Made by a program: the position numbers and the translations under genes. Below, one piece after another: positions 55,097 to 63,204 of a stretch of 64,000 nt of DNA. This DNA comes from RHKX01 sp963743875 (GTDB lineage: Bacteria; Actinomycetota; Thermoleophilia; Solirubrobacterales; 70-9), in the NCBI GenBank assembly GCA_963743875.1, contig CAVURM010000002.1:1-64000 (forward strand), given 5' to 3'. The notes beneath the pieces are model-generated. The model did no database searches. It saw nothing but the letters and a program-made list of their open reading frames with translations, and had not been told where the DNA came from. Each line of letters starts with the position of its first letter. Positions within the stretch are counted from its first letter, which is position 1.

Positions 55097-56458
55097 ATGC
55101 CCGATAGCGAAGAGCGCCCGACGTCCGCCCCGAGCCCCCCGATCGCGTGGTCGACGGGCGCCGTGCCGTTCGCATACGTTCCCGGGCGTGCCCTGGTACG
55201 CGGGGAGCCCGCAGCGGCGCATCTGAACTCGATCGCCGGCCGAAGGTACAAGCGTGATACCGGAGGGGACGACGAGGCGGGGGATGGCGAGGCGGAGGAT
55301 GGCGCGTGGAGGCGCCTCGAGGCCGACGAGGAACCGTCGGTGGATGACAACCAAACCCTCGCCGATATCACGCTTGCACGGGCCGACGGCTTCGATGTTC
55401 AGCCCGATCACGTCTTCTTCGCTCACGGATGCGACGAGTGCGGCTGCGGCCCGCACCCATCGCTGACGTTCGACGCGAACCTCGAGAATCCCAATCGGGC
55501 GAACCCCCACCGGGCGAACCCCCACCGGGCCAATCCGCACCGGGCCAATCCGCACCGGGCCAATCCGCAGGTCTCGTCGGCCATTCCCGCGGCGAAGCGG
55601 GCATTTCCGCCGCGTGAGTTGACCGGCCCCGGGGCCCTGCCCCGGATCACCATCCTCGACACGGGTCTCGCCCAGGGCCCGCAGCTTCCCGATCTGCTCG
55701 GGGGCTCGGCGGCATCCAGCCGGATCAGCGGCTATCCCGACCAACCCGACAGCAACCTCGTCGACACGAGCGGCACGACGTTCAGCCAGGACAGCTGGCT
55801 CGATCCGGTCGCTGGACACGGGACCTTCATCGCCGGTCTCATCGAGCAGCTTGCGCCCGGGTGCGAGATCCGCGTCGAGCACGTGATCAGCGGGCTCGGG
55901 GATGCGATCGAAAGCGACGTCAATACGGCTATCTCGGCAATCGCCGACCTGCCGTCGGCCCTGCGGCCCGACATCCTCTCCCTGTCGTTCGGCGGGACCG
56001 CACTCGCTCATGCCCCGGCGCTGCGCAGGGCGATTGCGAAGGTGCAACGGGCAGGAGTCTTGGTTGTCGCCTCTGCCGGAAACGACGGAACCTGCCAGCC
56101 GCAGTTCCCCGCTGCTTACGACGGCGTGATCGCCGTTGGCGCCCTCGGACCGGATGGCCCGACGCCTTGGACTAACTATGGCGAATGGGTCGACGCGTGC
56201 GCACCAGGCGCCGACCTCGTGTCGGCCTTCTTCGCCGACTTCGAAGGTCCCGAGCCGCTCGCCAACACCTTCGATCCCGACCACTTCGAAGGCTGGGCGA
56301 CCTGGAGCGGCACATCGTTTGCCGCTCCGGTGGTCGTCAGCGCCCTCGCACGAGAGATGGCCCTCGGGAACTGCGGAGCCGCCGAAGCGGCCGGCCGGCT
56401 TCTCCACGGCCCCGGAGCGCTGCGGATCCGCTGCTTGGGCACGGTGGTCGTTGTCTGA
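55097..56458 (+). CDS. Subtilase (S8) peptidase with ANPHR repeats, no signal peptide
   Basis: The product has 453 residues. The triad is visible: Asp in ITILDTGLAQ, His in VAGHGTFIAGLIEQ and Ser in WSGTSFAAPVVVSALA; the oxyanion Asn is in VASAGNDGTC. A Cys-rich patch HGCDECGCGPH precedes a run of five Asn-Pro-x-Arg-Ala units. The N-terminus is hydrophilic, so the enzyme is probably cytosolic, unlike most subtilases. The start at ATG 55097 follows GAGGTAACGAG. It is coupled to the cyclase-NTPase gene and may be its effector. Confidence 0.85.
   Translation: MPDSEERPTSAPSPPIAWSTGAVPFAYVPGRALVRGEPAAAHLNSIAGRRYKRDTGGDDEAGDGEAEDGAWRRLEADEEPSVDDNQTLADITLARADGFDVQPDHVFFAHGCDECGCGPHPSLTFDANLENPNRANPHRANPHRANPHRANPHRANPQVSSAIPAAKRAFPPRELTGPGALPRITILDTGLAQGPQLPDLLGGSAASSRISGYPDQPDSNLVDTSGTTFSQDSWLDPVAGHGTFIAGLIEQLAPGCEIRVEHVISGLGDAIESDVNTAISAIADLPSALRPDILSLSFGGTALAHAPALRRAIAKVQRAGVLVVASAGNDGTCQPQFPAAYDGVIAVGALGPDGPTPWTNYGEWVDACAPGADLVSAFFADFEGPEPLANTFDPDHFEGWATWSGTSFAAPVVVSALAREMALGNCGAAEAAGRLLHGPGALRIRCLGTVVVV
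55487..55570 (+). repeat. 15-bp tandem repeat coding NPHRA units
   Basis: Five and a half units of AA[C/T]CC[C/G]CACCGGGC[C/G] code NPNRA once and NPHRA four times, then NPQ. Neighbouring units differ only at third positions and pair up by type, indicating recent duplication. Confidence 0.85.
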
Positions 56459-56542
56459 GGGAGCTGCCCGCGGCGGCGTTCTGGAAAGACCAGGAGGCTG
56501 AACGGCGACCGCCGGCCGACGAAGTCGCCTCCGGCGAGACTT

Positions 56543-56791
56543 CTAAACTGGAGTTTCTCGGCTGAGATCGAGTCCGTACTTGTCGACCCGAGTTACGAGC
56601 CGCGGCGGATCGTCCACAACTGGGACGTAGTCGAGGTCGATCGGTACTCCGCTGGTGTCGCTGGTTTCGCTTACGGAACGTCTACGGAATGTTGCGCCAG
56701 TCGGTCCACGCCATTCCGCGTGCCGGCCACCTTTCTCAATGAACTGACCGTCGTGGTCTCGGAGGTGTTTCTCGAGATCGCGCCTCTTCAC
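56543..56791 (-). CDS. HicA-like toxin with unusual C-terminus
   Basis: The product has 82 residues. MKRRDLEKHLRDHDGQFIEK and GGRHAEWRGPTG match the N-terminal half of HicA mRNA interferases, with the catalytic His in GGRH. The usual ending with PRH and RAICRQLGI is missing and is replaced by TFRRRSVSETSD and a tail. This may reflect an indel or a real inactivation. It overlaps the stop of the upstream partner by 4 bases, the usual coupling, but the order antitoxin then toxin is the less common one. Confidence 0.55.
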   Translation of the reverse strand: MKRRDLEKHLRDHDGQFIEKGGRHAEWRGPTGATFRRRSVSETSDTSGVPIDLDYVPVVDDPPRLVTRVDKYGLDLSRETPV

Positions 56792-57015
56792 AAAGCGACG
56801 GTCAAGGTGAGCGACTCGCTATCGCCAGAAGGCACTCCGCCCTGCAGATCCTGATCGGGAGTCGGCAGAGTCTCGAGTGCGTCGAGGACGTTCAATCGAG
56901 CCTCCTTACGCGTGGCTCCCTCGCTGATTGTGCCCGGGATCGCAGCGACCTGGGCGGTCAGCCAACCATGGCCCGCGTCCATGTATCGAATCGTCAGATG
57001 CAGTTCTCCGCTCAC
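56788..57015 (-). CDS. HicB-like antitoxin
   Basis: The product has 75 residues: HLTIRYMDAGHGWLTAQVAA, IPGTISEGATRKEARLNVLD, ALETL. This is the partial RNase-H-like fold of HicB (usually fxVxxPDLPGxxxxGxTxxEAxxn). No DNA-binding tail is present, as in short HicB forms. It would neutralise the toxin coded after it. Last gene of module D before copy 5. Confidence 0.65.
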   Translation of the reverse strand: MSGELHLTIRYMDAGHGWLTAQVAAIPGTISEGATRKEARLNVLDALETLPTPDQDLQGGVPSGDSESLTLTVAL

Positions 57016-57088
57016 GCGCTAAACGGTAGTCGGTAGGTCCTGCGGAGTCCCGCGCCCGGATAGCTACGGTCACTCAGACCGACGTCAA

Positions 57089-57133
57089 TCTACGAAACCG
57101 AAGGTCACTGGTTCGAATCCAGTCGGGGGGCGC
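57089..57133 (+). repeat. tRNA-Arg(ACG) 3' repeat, att-like copy 5
   Basis: Identical to the tRNA from TCTACG to AATCCAGTCGGG, then 3 extra G before CGC. Preceded by ACGGTCACTCAGACCGACGTCAA. It is the last copy in the window; the DNA after it does not match the post-att block of the other modules. Confidence 0.8.
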
Positions 57134-57689
57134 TCTTCGGAGTCAGCTTGAAAGCCAGCGTTCCTGCTCTGCCAGTAGGCTGGCAGCAAGCCCGCTTGCA
57201 GGCCGGCTTCACTGTCTAGCACCTCGTTGCACATCCTCCCCGAGCCCTCGTGGTCACTTCGGGAAGGGGGCAGATGGACACCTTGGGGACCCCCCTGGCG
57301 TGGGTTCCCAAGCGGGTCCCTTTAGATCCTCGGCAAGAGCGGGGGCACCCGCTCGGGATCTCGGGATTGACGCAGGCAAGGAGCGGGCGCCGTAAGGGAG
57401 GCGCGACCGAGGTGGGAAGCGCCGGGTAGTAGCACGCGCGGGGGTCACCCTCCGTCGTCCTCAGTATTCAAGAGGTTCCTCGCGCATATGCGCAGATGCA
57501 TGGCAGCGGCTGGTTACTCCACGGGGTACTAGCGGCGGCCCATCTGCCCCCGGGCACCCCTTCCTGGGTCCCATCGGACGCCAACCTCCTAGTATCACCC
57601 ACCGCAAACGTGCGTCCATATCGCGAGTGATGACCAGTCGTCTCGAAGATGGAGATTGGATGCGCTGAGAATTCCCGCATCGAGCTTCG
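57134..57689. other. Gene-free stretch with strong stem-loops, possible structured RNA
   Basis: No convincing coding trace. Two strong foldable elements follow each other: 57282-57312 (CTTGGGGACCC with GGGTTCCCAAG, 9-base loop) and 57324-57361 (outer AGATCC/GGATCT, inner GAGCGGG-GGCA-CCCGCTC). I do not recognise RNase P, SRP, tmRNA or a group II intron domain. It may be a non-coding RNA, a decayed element end, or the right end of the island. Confidence 0.4.
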
Positions 57690-57826
57690 TCTGCGTCGCG
57701 GGCGCTGCCGGTGCGTTCAATCAAGCTCAGCGATGCCTCGGGCACCTCCTGGAACCAACTGACCTGGTCAGATACCTTCGCTTCGTAGCTGGCCTCCCAA
57801 TGCCGGGCCGCGTCGATGCTTGCCAC
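57690..57826 (-). pseudogene. N-terminal remnant of a class I methyltransferase
   Basis: ATG 57826 reads ARHWEASYEAKVSDQVSWFQ, then EVPEASLSLIERTG, the usual first 40 residues of a family of small SAM methyltransferases. After that the similarity stops and no SAM-binding motif follows in any frame. The remainder of the gene has been lost, probably where the gene-free stretch begins. Confidence 0.5.
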
Positions 57827-57957
57827 GACCTAGATCATTACCGCGATCCCAAGGCAGCTCAAGGGAGTACCACCCGAAACCTTCACATCGGAAGCACCTG
57901 CCGCTCGCTTACCCGTGAGTCGTAGCGAGAAACGAATCGGGTCCCCCGCTATCGGAA

Positions 57958-57989
57958 GAAGCCCGCTTGCTCAGCGGGCTTCGTGTTTT
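57958..57989 (+). terminator. Intrinsic terminator
   Basis: GAAGCCCGCT, loop TGCTC, AGCGGGCTTC: perfect 10-bp stem followed by GTGTTTT. It acts on plus-strand transcription, but no plus-strand gene is seen in the 900 bases before it, so it may end a non-coding transcript. Confidence 0.7.
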
Positions 57990-58135
57990 CTGGCCCCTGG
58001 AGCCGCCCGGCTCGGGTTACCGCGGCGGCAACGAGGGGATCCATGCGACACAACTTTTGTCGTGGGCCGAGTAGCTGCCATAGACTCGCCACGGCGATCG
58101 GCGGATCAGGGCCGTCGGCGAGCGAAGGAGAGGTC

Positions 58136-59149
58136 ATGGATCCGGGACGCATCATGCAGGTCGGGATGGGGTTCTTCGCGTCGAAGACCATGCTCAGCGC
58201 GGTCGAGCTGGGGGTCTTCACCGAGTTGGCCGCGCGGCCTGCGACCGCCGACGAGCTCGGCGAGCGCCTGGGGATACACGAGCGCGCTCGGCGCGACTTC
58301 CTCGACGGCCTGGTGGCGCTCGGGTTCCTCGAGCGCGACGGCGACGGCGACGACGGGATCTACTCGAACGCCGCCGACAGCGACCTGTTCTTGGACCGCA
58401 ACAAGCCCACGTATGTCGGCGGCATCCTCGAGATGGCCAATGCGCGTCTCTATCCGTTTTGGGCCGACCTGACCGAGGCGCTTCAGACGGGTGCCCCGCA
58501 GAATGAGATCAAGCGCACCGGCCGGGGCATGTTCGAGGAGCTCTACGCCGAGCCCGAGCGCCTCGAGCAGTTCATGCACGCGATGTCTGGGGTCTCGGCC
58601 GGCAACTTTCACGCGCTGGCTGAGCAGTTCGACTTCAGCCGCTACTCGACGCTCACCGACGTCGGCGGCGCCACGGGCCAGCTCTCGATCATCGTCGCCC
58701 AGCGCCACCCGCACATGCGCTGCACCACCTGCGACCTGCCGGTCGTGCGCCCGATCGCGGAGCGCGCCATCGCCGCGGCGGGGATCGGCGATCGGGTCAG
58801 CGTCGCCGACCTGGACTTCTTCACAGAGCCGATCCCCGAGGCCGACGTCGTGACGATGGGGATGATCCTCCACGACTGGAACCTGGAGCGAAAGCAGCAC
58901 CTGATCCGTGCGGCTTACGACGCCCTACCCGAGGGGGGCGCGTTCATCGCCGTCGAGAACCTGATCGACGACGCCCGGCGCGAGAACGTGTTCGGCCTGA
59001 TGATGTCGCTGAACATGCTCATCGAGTTCGGCGACGCCTTCGACTACACGGGTGCGGACTTCGCCGGGTGGTGTCGTGAGGCGGGCTTCCGCGAGGTCGA
59101 GATCCTGCCGCTCGCCGGGCCGGGGAGCGCCGGCATCGCCTACAAGTAG
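58136..59149 (+). CDS. Plant-type O-methyltransferase (family 2)
   Basis: ATG 58136 has AAGGAGAGG just before it. MQVGMGFFASKTMLSAVELG and the winged-helix dimer domain occupy residues 1-95. The SAM motif is LTDVGGATGQLSIIVAQRHP, then TCDLPVVRPIAERAIA and the catalytic-type His in MGMILHDWNLERKQ, and GGAFIAVENLIDD. 337 residues, cytosolic. Members methylate hydroxyl groups of aromatic or polyketide compounds. No partner genes of such a pathway are adjacent. Intact frame. Confidence 0.9.
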   Translation: MDPGRIMQVGMGFFASKTMLSAVELGVFTELAARPATADELGERLGIHERARRDFLDGLVALGFLERDGDGDDGIYSNAADSDLFLDRNKPTYVGGILEMANARLYPFWADLTEALQTGAPQNEIKRTGRGMFEELYAEPERLEQFMHAMSGVSAGNFHALAEQFDFSRYSTLTDVGGATGQLSIIVAQRHPHMRCTTCDLPVVRPIAERAIAAAGIGDRVSVADLDFFTEPIPEADVVTMGMILHDWNLERKQHLIRAAYDALPEGGAFIAVENLIDDARRENVFGLMMSLNMLIEFGDAFDYTGADFAGWCREAGFREVEILPLAGPGSAGIAYK

Positions 59150-59223
59150 CGCGGTTCAGCCCGGCTCGCGGTCACGGCGCCCGATGTTTCGACTCCGCCC
59201 CGCCCGCGTCTTCCGCGGGTCGG

Positions 59224-61823
59224 CTACGGCGATCCGGTGTAGCCGTTTGCGAAGCAGAGCTTGCTTGCGTCGAGGCACTGCGGCACCCCGTCGCCGCGCA
59301 GGAAGCTCCCTTCCTGGAGCAGTCCGTCGGCCGCCGCGCGCGGGTAGCCGTGCGGGTCGCCGCCATAGCCCCATTCGGTCCGCGGCGGGACGTTGGCGCT
59401 CGGCGCGGTCGCCGTGCCCTGGCCGCGGGTGCCGGTGAACCCGACCGGGCCGCCGTCGTAGTAGACGAGCATGCTGCCTCCGGTGTAGGGGAAGCTCGTC
59501 ACCTGCGGGATCCCGAGGAACGGGTCGACATCCCAGTGGCGACCGGGCTTCAGCGCCGGCGAGTAGACCGAGGCGCCGACCGTCCGTGCCTCGACCTCGG
59601 CTGAGACGTTCGCGACCTGGTGGTCACCGAGCGCCGCCTGCAGCAGGACCTCGTGCGGAGGCGTGTTCGGGAGCGGGTCGGTGGTCATGTTGTGGGCGTA
59701 GCCGTTGGCTTCGCCGCGGTCCCAGAGGAGCTGGATCAGCGACAGCAGCAGCGGTCGCTCGAGCTCGTCGGGGTAGTTCGCGTACAGCCCGATGCCCGGG
59801 GATCTTGAAGTACTCGTCCGAGTCGACGCTGCGGCGCAGCAGGGTCGAGTAGTTCATCCCCGTGACGTTGAGCACGCCGCGGTCGGCGTCGGGCTCGAGC
59901 GCGGTCAGGGCGCCGCCCATGATCGCGCCCTGGCTGACGCCCATGTACTGCAGGCGGGTGTCGTCGCCGGCGCTCGTGTCGATGACGGACTCGTTGCCGT
60001 CGCCGTTGTCCATCGCGAACGCGGGATCGGTCGCCGAGGCCGTCGGGGTGGATCAGCGCCCGGCCGAGGTACATGAAGTTCACGTACCCCTGCTGCATCC
60101 GGTCGGCGAGCTTGTTGAAGTTGGACATGTCGGCGAGCGACTGCGATGACCGTCGCGAGGTCCTGCTCGGCGAACCCCTCGAAGTCCATCGCGCACCAGA
60201 TCGTGTTCTCCTGCTGGGCGATCGCCGCCTGCCCGGTCAGCTGGTCCTGGGTCCCGAGCAGGCCGTGCCCGTAGATGCCGACGGTGGCCGGCACGACCGG
60301 GCCTGAGCCCGCCAGCACCGAGTCCGGGATCTCGCAGCGGAACTCGACGTCGCGCTTGTAGGCCGGGTTCCAGGTGATCTCGCCGTCTGCCGTCGTGGGC
60401 GAACTCGGCGCCGGTCGGGCAGCCGTCCTGGTCGAGGTAGCAGGGAACCTGGATCGTGCCCTCGACCCGGCGCGCGATCTGCGTCGGGATGCCGCGCTCG
60501 CCCGGCGGGATCGGATCGCCCTGGTTGAGGACCCGGGTGATGTTCCAGGTCGGCGAGTCGCCCTCGATCGTCCGGTTGGCGAGGTTCGTGTCGCCGAGCC
60601 GCGCGAAGGCGTCGTCGCGGATCGTCGTCGCCCGGCCGGTGACGCTCTCCTCGCTGGCGACCGTGAAGTCCCAGGCCATGTAGAGGCTGTCGCGATCGAC
60701 GCCGGCCTTGTTCGACGAGGTCGTCGATGATCGACTCCATGTGTGGTCGGCGGGATTCGACCTCGGGCTGGTCGGTGATGTCGTTGTCGCGGTAGACGCG
60801 GAAGCCGATCGGCGCCTCGATCGGCTCGTCGGCGGCGTTCCTGAGGTTGCGGAGGGCGACGATGTAGCGGGCGCCGAAGTCGAAGTTCTTCGCCGGCCGG
60901 ATGATCAGGTTGACCGGGTCGGTGTTGTCCGGGTTGGCGTTGATGCCGCCGGGGCCGTCGTCGCTGGGATCGACCGAGGTCGGGTTCGAGTCGAGCTCGG
61001 CCCAGACCGGCTGCCTCTCGCCGGTGTCGGCGTTGATGACGATGACCGGTTGGTTCGGGTCGTCGTAGGCGTGTAGGTCGTTCTGCGGCACGAAGCCGGT
61101 GTTGTCGAACGCGGCCGGGGTGTCGAGGCCCGGGATCTTGATCGTGATCAGGTTCCCCGGGCTGAAGCCGTCGGCACGGTTCATGTCGGTCGGATCGATG
61201 TGGACGCCGTTGATGTTCGCCGGCATCGACTGCTCGTTCAGGTTCAGCCGCTTGCCGGTCGGCGTCGAGGCGTCGTCCTTCGTGAAGTAGTCGTTCGGGA
61301 ACGGTTGCAGGCAGACGGCCGGATCGAGGAAGTCGCAGCGGTCGGCGTTCTCGACCGGGACCGGGGTGTAGGGCTTATCGCAGCGGCTCGCGTCCTTCTT
61401 GAGGTTGCGGATGTCGACCGCCTTGCGCTTGTTGCCGTTTGCGCGGTAGAGGCCCCTGACCTTGACCTCCTTGGCCCCGCAGTTGCCGAGGCGCTGCTCG
61501 CCACGATCGGTCAGGTGGAGCTTGACGGTCTTCTTGCCGTTGAACTTCACGGTCTTCGGCTCGAACAGGCTCCGCTTGCCCTTGTGGGCGGCTGTCACCT
61601 TGACCTTGCCGGCGCGATGGTCCTTGACGGCGACGGCCAGCTTGCCGCTCTTGAGCAGCTTCTTCTGGTTCTTCGTCTCGATGCTTACCGCCACCTTCGC
61701 CTTGCCGCCCTTCGCGGCGGCGGAGCCGGCGCCGACCTGCGTGAGCAGGATCAGTCCCGTGAGCAGGGTAAGCAGGACGAGTGGTGCCCGGAGGGCGGCC
61801 GCGCGGTGGCCAAGGTGCAACAT
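59224..61823 (-). CDS. Large secreted alpha/beta hydrolase-like protein, frameshifted
   Basis: ATG 61823 with GGGAGAG upstream. A signal peptide (APLVLLTLLTGLILLTQVGAG) is followed by a Lys-rich beta domain. Next is FPNDYFTKDDASTPTGKRLN and NRADGFSPGNLITIKIPG, like the N-domain of bacterial secreted lipases. Shifts near 60710, 60400, 60130, 60030 and 59790 lead through PATVGIYGHGLLGTQDQL and the nucleophile region QYMGVSQGAIMGGALTALEP to the end at 59224 (DASKLCFANGYTG). About 865 residues. Extracellular; probably an esterase or lipase. The substrate is unknown. Confidence 0.65.
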
Positions 61824-62181
61824 CGAGTTCGACTCTCCCGGTCAGTGGTGGCAGTGGTTGTGGTCGCGATCGCGTCCACTCGAGATCCTCAACGACCCGT
61901 AACGCCATCATGTATACCAGGGGCGGAACACTGCTGTGCCGTTTCCCCCGGACCCAACGCTCCAGCCGCCCCCGATTACAGAAAAGAGGTGGATCAACGC
62001 TAGCCGCATTCACACCGGCGCAGGCCCAGGCGGGGATCGCCTCCGGCTTCGAGCGCACCCGACCGGGACCAGGCGATCTTGGCCTGCTCATCCGGGGTGA
62101 CTGCGGTGTACCGCGCGTCGGCTATGCAATAGCCTCCGCACAGAAGCTCACTGCATCGAATCTCCGAAGGGATCTCTCCGC
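61824..62181. other. Divergent intergenic region
   Basis: This 358-base region separates the minus-strand secreted hydrolase from the plus-strand stress-type gene and must hold both promoters. No clear -35/-10 pair, repeat or RNA is seen. GAAGGGATC before 62182 may serve as ribosome site. Confidence 0.4.
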
Positions 62182-62685
62182 ATGGCAGACCGACCGATCT
62201 TCCTCTACGCCGCCGTCTACGACGACATCGCCACCGCCGAGGCCGACTACGAAGCCGTCTTCGACCTCCACGCCGCCGGCCTCGTCGGCACCTTCGACTC
62301 GGCCGTGATCGAGAAGGAGGACGACAAGGTCCACGTCCACAAGACCGAGAAGCCGACCCAGCACGGCGCCTGGACGGGCATTGCCGTAGGAGCGGTCGCG
62401 GGCATCCTCTTCCCCCTTCGATCATCGGCACCGCGATCGTCGGCGGTGTCGCCGGCGGAGTCGCCGGACACCTCTGGAAGGGAATGTCCCGCAGCGACCT
62501 CAAGGACCTCGGCGAGGCTCTCGACGAGGGCGATGCGGCCCTGATCGTGATCGGCGAGTCGAAGGTCGACGAGCAGATCGAGAAGGCGACCAAGCGCGCC
62601 AAGAAGGTGATCGAAAAGGAGATCGACGCCGAGGCCGACGAGCTCAAGCGTCAGGTCGAGGCGGCCGGGAACGGAGGCCACGTGA
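62182..62685 (+). CDS. DUF1269-like membrane protein, two frameshifts
   Basis: ATG 62182 (MADRPIFLYAAVYDDI). ATAEADYEAVFDLHAAGLVG and FDSAVIEKEDDKVHVHKTEK are the soluble half of the DUF1269/TMEM-like family, then GAWTGIAVGAVAGILFP and, after a one-base shift near 62415, TAIVGGVAGGVAGHLWKGMS form a glycine-zipper membrane hairpin. The helical tail EKATKRAKKVIEKEIDAEAD ends, with another shift near 62665, at TGA 62683-62685. About 168 residues. Such proteins are linked to general stress in actinobacteria. Coupled to the lipoprotein gene. Confidence 0.7.
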
Positions 62686-63106
62686 GCGCCCGCGCTCGGC
62701 GCCGGGCCGGCCCTGCTGCTGGTTGGTCGCGGTGCTGATCGCCGGCTGCGGCAGCTCCGACGACACCGGCTGCCGACCGACGTCGACGACCGACACCGTC
62801 GAAAGCGAGCTGCAGGCGAAGCTCGACGACGCGACTCAGGCCTGTAACGACGCAGCCGGCCAAGATCTCCAACTCGACCGCGCAGAGCGCCGCGCAGGCC
62901 GCCTGCAACCAGCTCAACTCCGAGCTGGCCAAGGACATCACGAGCGCGGCCGATCCGCGAAGGGGGACCTGAGCAAGGCGCTCGACAACCTGGCGGCGGA
63001 CTGTCAGAAGAGCGCATCCAACCTGCCGGCCGGACAGGACGTCGCGAGCTCGTTCTGCGATGCGATCTCGGCCTCGGCCGGCTCAGTTTCATCAGGCAGC
63101 GGCTGA
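62682..63106 (+). CDS. Putative lipoprotein, frameshifted
   Basis: GTG 62682 overlaps the preceding stop (GTGA). With one shift near 62722 the signal reads LLLVVAVLIAGCGSSDD, a clear lipobox. A helical Ala/Asp/Gln-rich chain (VESELQAKLDDATQACNDAA, KGDLSKALDNLAADC) with three or four cysteines follows, ending at 63106. A second shift near 62865 is likely. About 140 residues, anchored to the outer face of the membrane. Family not recognised. Confidence 0.55.
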
Positions 63107-63116
63107 TCGACTCGCC

Positions 63117-63194
63117 ATGTGGCCCGTCGTCATCACCGTCGTCGTGATTGTGCCGCTACTGGTATTCGCCTGGTGGCGGATGCGGCAGCGCTAG
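63117..63194 (+). CDS. 25-residue single-helix membrane peptide
   Basis: ATG 63117 opens MWPVVITVVVIVPLLVFAWW followed by RMRQR and TAG. It is a short signal-anchor-like helix with a positive end, so the C-terminus faces the cytosol. It lies 10 bases after the lipoprotein stop and 10 before the P-type ATPase start. It may be a small subunit or regulator of the pump, by analogy with short P-ATPase peptides; this is inference. Confidence 0.45.
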   Translation: MWPVVITVVVIVPLLVFAWWRMRQR

Positions 63195-63204
63195 GGCCGG
63201 AACG

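Noticed and set aside
55487..55570. CRISPR-like repeat array
   Set aside because: The repeats are 15 bp, have no spacers and lie in frame inside the subtilase gene.
42069..57133. The partial tRNA-Arg copies as functional tRNA genes
   Set aside because: All four lack the acceptor 5' strand, D-arm and 5' anticodon stem, so they cannot fold as tRNAs.
38993..57133. A prophage or ICE with its own integrase
   Set aside because: No integrase, excisionase of known type, capsid, terminase, relaxase or type IV secretion gene could be recognised on either strand.
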